Origin: Pseudomonadota bacterium
GTDB lineage: Bacteria > Pseudomonadota > Alphaproteobacteria > Rhizobiales > Hyphomicrobiaceae
Direction: 5' to 3'
DNA: 64,000 bases
Assembly: GCA_018242215.1 (NCBI GenBank)
Contig: JAFECG010000026.1
Coordinates: forward strand, 229,558-293,557
The translations under genes were made by a program, and so were the position numbers. Below the pieces are notes generated by a model, which ran no database searches, was not told the DNA's origin, and saw only the letters and a program-made list of their open reading frames with translations. Shown here in pieces: positions 19,326 through 27,383 of the stretch (the first letter of the stretch is position 1; the number at the start of each line of letters is the position of its first letter).

Positions 19326-20309
19326 CTACTTCGGTGAGACCACCACCCCCCATGGATAACGTCCCACCTTGATCGATTTGATCGCCTTCTGATTGGCAAC
19401 GTCGATGACGCTCACATCGTTCGAGGCGCCGTTGGTCGTGAACAAAAGCTTGCCGTCGGGCGTGAAGTACATCTGCCATACGCGCTGGCCAACCAAAATG
19501 TACTTCAAAACTTTGAAAGTCTTCGTGTCGATGACCGCCACGCGGTTGGCGGGGCCGAGCGCCACGAAGGCGATTTTGTCGTCTTTGGTGATCCGGATGC
19601 CCACGGGCTGGATCGATTCCTGCTCGACGCCGGGGATAGCGAAGTTGATCTTGGTAATGATCTTGCGATCGGCGGGATTGATGACGGCGACGGTTCCGCC
19701 GACCTCGGACGAGACCCAGAGCTGGGTCTGAGCAGAGTTGAACATCGCGACGCGCGGGCGGCTGTCGACAAGAACGTTGTCGAACAGCTTGTGTGTCGTC
19801 GTATCGATGAAATGCGCCATGTTCGTCGTTTCCGACGTGTTGACGAGCACCTTACCATCCGGGCTCATACCCATGCCTTCCGGCTCCACGCCGACCGGGA
19901 TTTCGGTGATAACTTTCGAGGTGTTGATGTCGACGACGGTGACCAGGTTGTCGTCTTCGTTGGCGATGTAGAGCCGCTTGCCATCGGGATGGAGAGTCAG
20001 CAATTCCGGGTCGGGTCCCGAGGGCAACGATTTGATGTATTCGAGCGTCTTTGCATCGTAGACTTTCACGTCATTATCGTCGCTCGTGCAAATGATGAGC
20101 CATTTGCCATCGTTCGACATGACGATACCGCGCGGCCGCTGTCCGACCTTTGCCGTCTTGATGACCTCAAGTTTGTCGGTGTCGATGACGGAAACCGTAT
20201 TGTCCTTCTCGTTCGTGACGTAGGCGGTGTAAGCGTCAGCGGGCGTTACGAAGGAGACTGCGATAGCGGCCGAGACAAGCGCCGGCGTGAGCGGTAAAAG
20301 TCGCGACAT
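19326..20309 (-). CDS. Periplasmic YVTN beta-propeller protein, PQQ-ABC cluster
   Basis: 327 residues with signal peptide (ALVSAAIAVSFVTPADAYTA). Seven-bladed YVTN-type repeats are visible throughout: AYVTNEKDNTVSVIDTDKL, LYIANEDDNLVTVVDINTSK, LWVSSEVGGTVAVINPADRK, and FTTNGASNDVSVIDVANQK. Such propellers are a constant member of ABC systems near PQQ-dependent alcohol dehydrogenases, and of lut clusters (LutD-like). A periplasmic binding or scaffold role is inferred. It lies 57 bp after the binding-protein gene. Confidence 0.88.
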   Translation of the reverse strand: MSRLLPLTPALVSAAIAVSFVTPADAYTAYVTNEKDNTVSVIDTDKLEVIKTAKVGQRPRGIVMSNDGKWLIICTSDDNDVKVYDAKTLEYIKSLPSGPDPELLTLHPDGKRLYIANEDDNLVTVVDINTSKVITEIPVGVEPEGMGMSPDGKVLVNTSETTNMAHFIDTTTHKLFDNVLVDSRPRVAMFNSAQTQLWVSSEVGGTVAVINPADRKIITKINFAIPGVEQESIQPVGIRITKDDKIAFVALGPANRVAVIDTKTFKVLKYILVGQRVWQMYFTPDGKLLFTTNGASNDVSVIDVANQKAIKSIKVGRYPWGVVVSPK

Positions 20310-20366
20310 TCTAAACTCCAGTTGAAAAAATCCGGGCCGGGGCAGGGCTATGCGGCTGACGACAGA

Positions 20367-21704
20367 TCATTGCGTATAGGCTTTGCACTTTGTCTCCGGC
20401 TTATCGATGCCGAGCGTGTCCAGCACGCTGAACTGATGCAGAAAGCCCTGTTGCGGAGAGACGCTGACGAGCACCTTCGGCGTACCGACAATGATCGGCT
20501 CGCGGAGTTGCCCGTTCCACCCGCGGAAGCTGACGGCCACACCCTTGAAGGCAGCGACATCGAATTTGGGTGAGTGGATGAAGTCGTGCAGCACCTTGAA
20601 ATCACTCGTACGCTTCCTCGACACGGCCTCGCCGATGACGCGTGTCGCAACCCAGGCGTCGTAGTCGATCGGACGCATGATACGACCCGTCAGACGTTTG
20701 AAGCGGTTCTGGAACTGAGTTCCACCCCAAAGCTCAAGTGACGGATGCCAACTCGTCGGGACGAGGCCGGCGGAGCCGACGATCGGCCGGGAAACCCATG
20801 TCCTATAAGGGAAATAATCAGCAAAGACTTCATCTTCGTCAACAACGAGAACGACGTCGTGATCTTTGGCGCCCTGCATGAACTGCGGGATCTGCTGCTG
20901 GATCTGCTCGTAACCGCCGTCTGCGCGGCGATTGCCCGTATCGACCTTGAACTGCCGTTCCTCGACGATCTTGGCGCCGAATTTCTTTGCGGCACGCCGG
21001 TAGGCGTCGGCAAGAAGCTGATCGTTGGGGCTCGGTCCGACGACCATCATCCAGTTCGGCCAGCGCTTCCAGACGAGATACTGGGCAAGGGCATCGGCGA
21101 GCATCGAGCGCGTCGGCGCCGTATGAAGAACGTTCGCTCGGCAGTCTTCCTCACGCAACCGGTCATCGGGATTGCCGGCGTTGAAAATCTGGACCGGCTT
21201 GTCTTTCATCGCATCCGATAATTTCAGCAGAGAGTCCGGGGACATGTCCGCGATGATGAAGGAGTCGCCGGCAGCCACTTTTTCGGCGGCTCCCTTGAGC
21301 ACGTCGTCGAGGCTGCCTTCGATGACGTCGAGTTTGTAGCTCTGGTTGAGGAAGCGACCCGTCGTATTGTCGTCCGCGATGCCGAGCTTGGCCCCCGCGA
21401 TCCCGTCGTCAGCATCAGGCTGATCGAGAAGAGAGAGAGGCAGATCTTTTTCGCGATCCTCTTTCACGTAGAGAACCTGGACCGTCACACCTTGCGGTTG
21501 CGGAGACGTGGACGGCGAAGATGATGACGGCGTTGGAATTGGTATTGGTTGAGGCGCGGTTTGCGCTGCAGCATTGCTTGACCAAGCCATTCCTGCGATG
21601 GCCATTCCGGATAGAAGAGCGCTGCAAATCGTATCGCGAGATCTCGTATGAGCTGAGCGGGCAAAGCCCCCGACGCTTCCGATTGGCAATGATTTAAGCT
21701 CCAA
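20367..21704 (-). CDS. Periplasmic substrate-binding protein of the PQQ-ADH/lut-type ABC cluster (LutA-like)
   Basis: 445 residues. An N-terminal export signal (ICSALLSGMAIAGMAWSSNAAAQ) is followed by a Pro/Ser/Thr-rich spacer of some 25 residues, then a type I periplasmic-binding fold: VTVQVLYVKEDREKDLPLSL, GDSFIIADMSPDSLLKLSD, NWMMVVGPSPNDQLLADAYR and VVLVVDEDEVFADYF. It resembles the branched-chain-amino-acid-type binding proteins that head PQQ alcohol dehydrogenase ABC systems. First gene of the leftward unit; the acid-rich DEDEVFAD segment could suit metal binding, but that is speculation. Confidence 0.85.
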   Translation of the reverse strand: MELKSLPIGSVGGFARSAHTRSRDTICSALLSGMAIAGMAWSSNAAAQTAPQPIPIPTPSSSSPSTSPQPQGVTVQVLYVKEDREKDLPLSLLDQPDADDGIAGAKLGIADDNTTGRFLNQSYKLDVIEGSLDDVLKGAAEKVAAGDSFIIADMSPDSLLKLSDAMKDKPVQIFNAGNPDDRLREEDCRANVLHTAPTRSMLADALAQYLVWKRWPNWMMVVGPSPNDQLLADAYRRAAKKFGAKIVEERQFKVDTGNRRADGGYEQIQQQIPQFMQGAKDHDVVLVVDEDEVFADYFPYRTWVSRPIVGSAGLVPTSWHPSLELWGGTQFQNRFKRLTGRIMRPIDYDAWVATRVIGEAVSRKRTSDFKVLHDFIHSPKFDVAAFKGVAVSFRGWNGQLREPIIVGTPKVLVSVSPQQGFLHQFSVLDTLGIDKPETKCKAYTQ

Positions 21705-21951
21705 ATGGCCTCGCGAAGGTCTCGCGAAGCTGATGGTCTCTACTGTTACTGTGTTGCTAAAAGGGGGTGAGCGCCTGCCTTGTCAAGCTGAGCGGTTGGG
21801 CCTCGCGCGTTTGTGACCGGTCATTCTATGCAAACCGCCGGTGAACCTCTTGCAATGGCCTAGGGTTAGCGGGCACCTACAGAGGAAGATGCGCTTCGGC
21901 CGGGCGCCTGCTTACCCTGAAGTCTGAGTTCGCTCAGTAGCTTGGAAATGA

Positions 21952-22479
21952 ATGCCTATGCCCTTCCTTAAGCGTGCACTTCCTGTTCTTTTGGCCTGTC
22001 TTTTCGCTCTCCCTGCCTTGCCCGCGTCGGCTGCGACCAAGGCCGCCGTGTTCCCCTTCGATATTCACGATGCGCAGCAGGACGGCGAACTCATTCCGCA
22101 ATACAACCCGGAAGACTTACGGCGACTGAAGCTCATTGCCGATGAACTCAGAACCCTGATGCAGAAGGACGGGAAATACACCGTCGTCGATCTCAGCCCG
22201 AAAGAGAAAGAGATCGAAGCAGCCGCGCCGTTCAATCAGTGCAATGGCTGCGAAGTACCGATCGCCAAGGAGGCGGGGGCCGATATCGCGGTCACGGGCT
22301 ACGTCGATAAGGTCTCAGATGCGTTGATCAATTTGGCGATCGTCGCGCGCGATACGAAGACGGGTGAACTCACGAAGACGATGTCGGCGTCCATCAACGG
22401 CAACACCGATGATCTATGGCTCCACGGCGTGCGTTATCTCTGGAGAAACAGATTCAACGTCGAGGCCCCTCAGAAATGA
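21952..22479 (+). CDS. DUF2380-type exported protein
   Basis: 175 residues with a clear signal peptide (LPVLLACLFALPALPASAATKA). The mature part begins AAVFPFDIHDAQQDGEL and contains QCNGCEVPIAKEAGADIAVTGYVDKVSDALINLAIVARD, typical of the DUF2380 family of periplasmic proteins with a TolB-N-like fold. A Cys pair sits in CNGC. Members often accompany PQQ-ADH ABC clusters. Divergent from the lut-like unit and overlapping the next gene by 4 bp, so it heads the rightward nine-gene operon. Confidence 0.83.
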   Translation: MPMPFLKRALPVLLACLFALPALPASAATKAAVFPFDIHDAQQDGELIPQYNPEDLRRLKLIADELRTLMQKDGKYTVVDLSPKEKEIEAAAPFNQCNGCEVPIAKEAGADIAVTGYVDKVSDALINLAIVARDTKTGELTKTMSASINGNTDDLWLHGVRYLWRNRFNVEAPQK

Positions 22480-23459
22480 CCATGCTGACGCGCCGTAGCG
22501 TTCTGATGGCCGGTTCCGCCGTCTCCACATTCCTTCTGATGCCGCGGTTTGCATTCGCGGCGGCAGCGCCGGTGCGCCTGACGTCGGTGAAATTCGGCTC
22601 GGTCAGCTGGGTCATCGAAACCATTCGAGCAGAAGGCATCGACAAGAAGCACAAGCTTGATCTTGAGGTTGTTCAGGTCGCGACCAATCCGGCGGCGCCT
22701 GTGGCTCTTCTTTCCGGAGCAGCGGACGTCATCGTCAGCGATTGGACGTGGGCCCTCCGCCAGCGGGCGCGGGGTTATGATCTGAAATTTTTTCCTTATT
22801 CGTCGGCGCTGGGCAGCGTCATGGTGGCTAAGGATAGTCCCATCAGGTCGCTCGCGGATCTGGAGGGCAAGAAGATCGGCGTCGCGGGCACCGGCATCGA
22901 CAAAAGCTGGATTCTCCTGCGTGCCTATTCGCGGAAGACACTTGGCAAAGACATTGCCGATTTTGCTGAACCCGTCTTCGGCGCTGCGCCGCTGGTGTCA
23001 GAGGAGTTCAAGAACCGGCGCCTCGACGCGGTCCTCAATTTCTGGACGTATGCGGCACGCCTCAAGGCTGGAGGTGCGGAAGAATTGCTGGCGGTGGCGG
23101 ACGTCATCAAGGGGCTCGACGTCTCTCCGACGCCATCGCTCGTCGGATTCATCTGGTCCGAGAAGGCGGTTCGCGATAAGGGGGTGCCTGTCGATACCCT
23201 CCTGGCGGCGGTTTCCGATGCCGACGCCGTGCTGGCTTCGTCGGATGCGGCCTGGGAGCGCCTGAGACCGCTGATTAAGCCCGCGTCGGATGCAGAACTC
23301 GTGGCGATCAGAGACTATTACCGGTCCGGCATCGCGCGAACATGGGGTCCAGCCGACACCGCGGCGGCGGAGAAACTCACGAAGCTCCTCATTGAACTCG
23401 GTGACACGGAACTCGTTGGTGATGGTACCCACTTCGACCAGAATCTCTTCCACACCTAG
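22476..23459 (+). CDS. NitT/TauT-family ABC substrate-binding protein
   Basis: 327 residues from the ATG at 22476, which overlaps the previous stop (ATGA). The signal carries a twin-arginine-like TRRSVLMAGSAVSTFLLM ending at AFAAAA. The mature part matches the NitT/TauT/SsuA type: VKFGSVSWVIETIRAEGIDKK, VALLSGAADVIVSDWTWALR, SLADLEGKKIGVAGTGIDKSW, and PTPSLVGFIWSEK. The ligand is unknown; co-transcription with C1-cofactor genes points to a link with methylotrophy. Confidence 0.88.
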   Translation: MTMLTRRSVLMAGSAVSTFLLMPRFAFAAAAPVRLTSVKFGSVSWVIETIRAEGIDKKHKLDLEVVQVATNPAAPVALLSGAADVIVSDWTWALRQRARGYDLKFFPYSSALGSVMVAKDSPIRSLADLEGKKIGVAGTGIDKSWILLRAYSRKTLGKDIADFAEPVFGAAPLVSEEFKNRRLDAVLNFWTYAARLKAGGAEELLAVADVIKGLDVSPTPSLVGFIWSEKAVRDKGVPVDTLLAAVSDADAVLASSDAAWERLRPLIKPASDAELVAIRDYYRSGIARTWGPADTAAAEKLTKLLIELGDTELVGDGTHFDQNLFHT

Positions 23460-24234
23460 ATTGACCGCTGCGCCGTCGAGTTTCACCGCAGCCTTAGAGC
23501 GGCTGGCCTGGATGGCCGGATCGCTTCTGGCGCTTGCGGTTCTCTGGTATGTCATCGCCGTTTATGCGCAGAACCGATATCTTCCGACGCCGCTGGCGGT
23601 CTTCGACGTTCTTTTGCGCGAAGGAGCGAATGGCGAGCTCTGGAAAAATACCTCGGCGACGCTGGTGCGCGTCGCAGTTGCCTTCGTCGTCTCGATGATC
23701 ATCGGCACCGCGATCGGTCTGGTGCTGGGGCGCTCGAAGCCAGCGGACAAGTTCTTCGATGCGTGGCTAATCCTGTTCCTCAACCTTCCCGCGCTCGTCA
23801 CGATCACGCTTTGCTATATCTGGTTTGGTCTGACGGATGCAGCCGCGATCACGGCCGTCGCGTTGAACAAAATCCCGAACGTTGCGGTCAACATGCGCGA
23901 AGGCGCTCGCAGTCTCTCGAAAGATCTCGACGAGATGGCGAAGGTCTACAAATTCGGCTGGTGGAAGACACTCCGGCACGTAACGCTGCCGCAGCTTGCG
24001 CCGTTTTTCGCAGCCGCTGCACGATCCGGCCTCGCGCTCGTCTGGAAGATCGTTCTCGTCGTTGAAGCATTTGGCCGCTCGAGCGGGGTCGGATATAGGT
24101 TGAGCATCGCCTTCCAGGAATTCGACGTGACGACGATCCTGGCTTATGCGCTCGCATTCATTCTCGTCGTGCAGGTGATCGAATTCACGGTGCTGCAGCC
24201 GCTGCAATCACGGGTGACCGCATGGCGGCGATGA
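23422..24234 (+). CDS. NitT/TauT-family ABC permease
   Basis: 270 residues from the ATG at 23422, inside the last 38 bp of the binding-protein gene; a TTG at 23460 is an alternative. Six hydrophobic segments and the EAA-type loop (AKVYKFGWWKTLRHVTLPQLAPFF) are typical of SsuC/TauC permeases. Overlaps the ATPase gene by 13 bp. Confidence 0.9.
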   Translation: MVPTSTRISSTPRLTAAPSSFTAALERLAWMAGSLLALAVLWYVIAVYAQNRYLPTPLAVFDVLLREGANGELWKNTSATLVRVAVAFVVSMIIGTAIGLVLGRSKPADKFFDAWLILFLNLPALVTITLCYIWFGLTDAAAITAVALNKIPNVAVNMREGARSLSKDLDEMAKVYKFGWWKTLRHVTLPQLAPFFAAAARSGLALVWKIVLVVEAFGRSSGVGYRLSIAFQEFDVTTILAYALAFILVVQVIEFTVLQPLQSRVTAWRR

Positions 24235-24962
24235 CGGGGGTCAACGGCGAGCTACCCATTCGTGTTTCGGTGCGTCGCAAGATTTTTCCGGCTGTCGGAA
24301 CTCGCGACGCGCAACTGGTGCTGAAGGACATCTCGTTCGAGGTCGAGCCGCGATCGTTCCTGGTCATCACAGGCCCTTCCGGTTGCGGGAAATCGACATT
24401 GCTCAACATCATCGCTGGCCTTGATACGGACTTCGAAGGCAGCATCGATCTCGGTCCTGCCAAGGATCGCCTGACGTTCATTTTCCAGACGCCCCGTCTT
24501 TTGCCGTGGCGAACCGTTTATGAAAATATCGCACTTGTTCTGCCGGACGGAGATCCACGCCATGCGCGGATTCCGGAGATGCTGCAACGGGTGGGCCTCG
24601 GGCAGGCGATGAACGCCTATCCAGAGCGGCTCTCGCTCGGGATGCAGCGCCGGGCGTCACTTGCGCGAGGGTTTATCCTGGAGCCCGAAATCCTGCTGAT
24701 GGACGAGCCATTCGTTTCATTGGACGATCCGACGGCAACCAGTCTGCGGGAGCTTTTAACCGAACTCTGGCACAGCCATCCGACCACCGTGATTTTCGTA
24801 ACTCACGACAGGGCCGAGGCAATTCAGCTCGGAACGCGCATCTTGCGCTTGGCGCCGGGAAAGGCGAGTGTGGCGCAGGATGTGACAATCAACCTGACCG
24901 AGGCGCAGCGCCACGACCGTGCGGCGATCCTCGCAGAACAGAATCGCATCTTCGCGGCCTGA
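24222..24962 (+). CDS. NitT/TauT-family ABC ATPase
   Basis: 246 residues. Nucleotide-binding domain with Walker A GPSGCGKSTLLNII, Q-loop FIFQTPRLLPWRT, signature-like RLSLGMQRRASLARGF (LSLGM in place of LSGGQ, common in this subfamily), Walker B ILLMDEPFVSLD and switch VTHDRAEAI. Completes the importer started at 22476; next gene (mfnB-like) begins 34 bp on. Confidence 0.92.
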   Translation: MAAMTGVNGELPIRVSVRRKIFPAVGTRDAQLVLKDISFEVEPRSFLVITGPSGCGKSTLLNIIAGLDTDFEGSIDLGPAKDRLTFIFQTPRLLPWRTVYENIALVLPDGDPRHARIPEMLQRVGLGQAMNAYPERLSLGMQRRASLARGFILEPEILLMDEPFVSLDDPTATSLRELLTELWHSHPTTVIFVTHDRAEAIQLGTRILRLAPGKASVAQDVTINLTEAQRHDRAAILAEQNRIFAA

Positions 24963-24996
24963 CGGGCGCGCGGCATATCCATCTCGGTACGGCGGA

Positions 24997-25731
24997 ATGA
25001 TTGACGGTTTGAGACAAGGCAAGCCCGCCTTTCTCGCCAGCGTGACCAACGCGGGCGAGGCGGAAGTCGCGCTGGCGGGCGGGGCAGATATCATCGATTG
25101 CAAGAATCCGGCGTCCGGAGCGCTCGGAGCGCTCAGTACGGATACCGTCCGCAGGATCGTGCAGCGCGTCGACAGGCGCGTTCCGGTCAGCGCGACTATC
25201 GGTGATCTTCCGGCTTATCCGGAGATCCTGACGAAGGCGGCAGCGGAAATGGCGGCGACGGGTGTTGATGTCGTCAAGATCGGCTTCTTTGGCGACGACG
25301 ATCCGCGCAGGGGGATCGATGCCCTCGGCGCGGCGCGTGCGGGGCGTATCCGGCTGGTCGCCGTCCTGATGGCGGATCGCGATCCGGATTTCGCCTTGTT
25401 GGCTGAACTCGCCGCAGCCGGATTCGAAGGCGTCATGCTAGACACGGCGGATAAATCCGCGGGCCGATTGACATCGGCTCTTCCTTTCGAGCGCCTGGCG
25501 GAATTCATCCAAATAGCTCGGGACACCGGTCTTTTCGTAGGTCTTGCCGGATCGCTGAAAGAGAGCGACATCGCCGTCCTCGTAGAGCTTGAGCCAGATA
25601 TGTTGGGCTTCCGTGGGGCGCTGTGCTCGGAAGGCCGTGTGAGTGCAATCGAGCCTCATCGCGTGGTGTCGATTCGGCATGGGATCGATGCGGCAAAGCT
25701 TGCGCGGACGCAGGAGACGTCGGTCGGATGA
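24997..25731 (+). CDS. mfnB: (5-formylfuran-3-yl)methyl phosphate synthase-like protein (MfnB-like)
   Basis: 244 residues from the ATG at 24997 (MIDGLRQGKPAFLASVTNAGEAEVAL). A TIM-barrel protein of the MfnB/DUF556 family, which makes 4-(hydroxymethyl)-2-furancarboxaldehyde phosphate from two glyceraldehyde-3-phosphates, the furan precursor of methanofuran. Family features: GGADIIDCKNPASGALGAL near the N-terminus (Lys in DCKNP), VSATIGDLPAYP, VDVVKIGFFG, FEGVMLDTADKSAGRL, and GLAGSLKESDI. In methylotrophs this enzyme serves methylofuran for the formyltransferase/hydrolase complex. Overlaps the next gene by 4 bp. Confidence 0.9.
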   Translation: MIDGLRQGKPAFLASVTNAGEAEVALAGGADIIDCKNPASGALGALSTDTVRRIVQRVDRRVPVSATIGDLPAYPEILTKAAAEMAATGVDVVKIGFFGDDDPRRGIDALGAARAGRIRLVAVLMADRDPDFALLAELAAAGFEGVMLDTADKSAGRLTSALPFERLAEFIQIARDTGLFVGLAGSLKESDIAVLVELEPDMLGFRGALCSEGRVSAIEPHRVVSIRHGIDAAKLARTQETSVG

Positions 25732-26195
25732 AAGAAAAGAAGAAGCCAGTCAAGGCCAAAGCCGGAGAAGGGGACGCCGCCGCCAAGGTCAAAAAGGCGG
25801 CGGCGAAGAGCCGGGAGATCGGCGACACGATTTTCGTCCATGACTTCGTCGTCGACTGCAACGTCGGTGTCTATGCCGAAGAGCAGGGCGTGACGCAGAA
25901 AGTCCGTTTCAGTGTCGAGGCCCGGCTTGCGAAGGACGTTTTCAGCGTTGGCGACGAAATGGCGGAAGTGCCGTCCTACGCCGACATCATCGATCTCATC
26001 GTCGCGCTGGCCCGGGGCGGCCACATTCAACTCGTCGAGACGTTCGCAGAGCGGATCGCGGCGCAGGTGCTTGCGGACAAGCGCATCGCCGCTGTCCGGG
26101 TCATGCTCGAAAAGCTCGAACGCGGACCGCTCAGGGGCGTCGAGATCATCCGGCCGGCAACACGCGCCGCTGCACGCGAGTTCGGTCGTGGCTGA
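25728..26195 (+). CDS. Dihydroneopterin aldolase-like (FolB-fold) protein of the H4MPT cluster
   Basis: 155 residues from the ATG at 25728 (ATGA overlap). A Lys/Ala-rich N-terminal extension of about 30 residues is followed by a FolB-like domain: FVHDFVVDCNVGVYAEEQGVTQKVRF, SYADIIDLIVAL and VETFAERIAAQVLAD, with the catalytic-type Glu and Lys (MLEKLERGPLRGVEI). Methylotrophs carry such a paralogue in the H4MPT block, where it should form the 6-hydroxymethylpterin side of the cofactor. Fold and context seen; H4MPT role inferred. Confidence 0.85.
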   Translation: MKEKKKPVKAKAGEGDAAAKVKKAAAKSREIGDTIFVHDFVVDCNVGVYAEEQGVTQKVRFSVEARLAKDVFSVGDEMAEVPSYADIIDLIVALARGGHIQLVETFAERIAAQVLADKRIAAVRVMLEKLERGPLRGVEIIRPATRAAAREFGRG

Positions 26196-26802
26196 GCGCG
26201 CCGCGAGGGGGGATCGCCCGCTCGTGATCAAGGTCGGGGGCAGCCTCGCCGAGACAGGGCGGCTAGCATCCGTGCTCGCTATGGTCTGTGCAGCACGTAT
26301 TCCCGTGGTGATCGTTCCGGGGGGCGGCCCATTTGCCGATGCCGTACGAACCCTGCAGACAGAGCTGCAATTCGATGACGCTGTTGCCCACCGCCTTGCG
26401 ATGCTCGCAATGGAGCAGATGGCGGAATTCATCGTTTCGGAGCATTCAAGAATGCGCGTTGCGCGCTCGTTCGACGACATCTCGGACGCAGTGATGGATG
26501 GACAGATTCCCGTTTGGGCGCCATTGCAGATGATCGGCGACGATGAGAGCATCTCCCCAAGTTGGTCGGCGACTTCCGACAGTCTCTCGGCGCGCCTCGC
26601 CGAAATTCTTGCGGCGCGCCTTGTGCTTTTGAAATCTGTCAATGTCGTGCGAGGTGCGACAGCGGATGAATTGGCGCGGAGCGGTGTCATTGACCCTTTT
26701 TTTTCGAAGATCGCCTCGCGGGCCGGCATTTCGTGGACCGTATTCGGGCCGGATGACGACGCCGCGCTTTCGGCGCTGCTCGCTGATGAAGGAAACGCTT
26801 GA
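26188..26802 (+). CDS. mfnE: Amino-acid-kinase-family protein, MfnE-like
   Basis: 204 residues from the GTG at 26188, which overlaps the folB-like stop by 8 bp; the longer frame upstream is antisense-like shadow. Kinase features: LVIKVGGSLAETGRL at the start, VVIVPGGGPFADAVR, and LVLLKSVNVVRG. Archaeal MfnE of the same superfamily phosphorylates the aminomethylfuran phosphate in methanofuran synthesis, and the gene lies two positions from mfnB, so an equivalent role in methylofuran synthesis is likely. Confidence 0.82.
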   Translation: MAERAARGDRPLVIKVGGSLAETGRLASVLAMVCAARIPVVIVPGGGPFADAVRTLQTELQFDDAVAHRLAMLAMEQMAEFIVSEHSRMRVARSFDDISDAVMDGQIPVWAPLQMIGDDESISPSWSATSDSLSARLAEILAARLVLLKSVNVVRGATADELARSGVIDPFFSKIASRAGISWTVFGPDDDAALSALLADEGNA

Positions 26803-27383
26803 TGCCTCGTATCGTCGAAACGATCGTCACGACCTTCAACGCCAAGGGAGAGGCGCATATCGCGCCACTCGGGCTTATCGACGATGGCGAGTATTGGGTC
26901 ATCGCGCCATTCAAGCCGTCGACGACGCTTGAAAATCTGCGCATCAATCCCTTTGCGGCGGCGAGCCATACAGACGACGTCCGGGTTTTTGCTGGCGGCG
27001 TGACGGGACGCAAGATTTGGCCGCTGCTCCCGACCCGATCCATCAAAGGTGAGAGACTGGCGGATTGCATCTCGCATTGGGAACTTAAGGTTGAGAAGGT
27101 CGTCGAAGATGAGCAACGACCGCGATTTCTATGCTCGATCGTCGATGAAGAGATGCACAGGGCCTGGGAAGGCTTCAATCGCGCGCAGGCAGCCGTCATC
27201 GAGCTTGCCGTTCTGACGACGCGTCTCCACATGCTCCCTGCGGAGAAGGTCGAGAGCGAACTCAAGTATCTCGAGATTGCAATTTCCAAGACGGCCGGTC
27301 CGCGCGAGGAAGAGGCCTGGGAATGGCTGATGGAGAAAATCGCGGCGTGGCGCCAGGAACGTTTCGATCAGCAGACGTCATGA
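26802..27383 (+). CDS. DUF447 family protein of the H4MPT cluster
   Basis: 193 residues from the ATG at 26802, sharing one base with the preceding stop. It has the flavin-reductase-like DUF447 appearance: MPRIVETIVTTFNAKGEAHIAPLG, followed by NLRINPFAAASHTDDVRVF and a helical C-terminal third (WEGFNRAQAAVIELAVLTTR). A conserved companion of H4MPT genes in methylotrophs and archaea; FMN binding is plausible but not shown. Overlaps the next gene by 4 bp. Confidence 0.83.
   Translation: MPRIVETIVTTFNAKGEAHIAPLGLIDDGEYWVIAPFKPSTTLENLRINPFAAASHTDDVRVFAGGVTGRKIWPLLPTRSIKGERLADCISHWELKVEKVVEDEQRPRFLCSIVDEEMHRAWEGFNRAQAAVIELAVLTTRLHMLPAEKVESELKYLEIAISKTAGPREEEAWEWLMEKIAAWRQERFDQQTS

Noticed and set aside
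25656-27116. 486-codon reverse ORF across the mfnB/folB/mfnE region
   Set aside because: Shadow of overlapping + strand genes that all show clear motifs.
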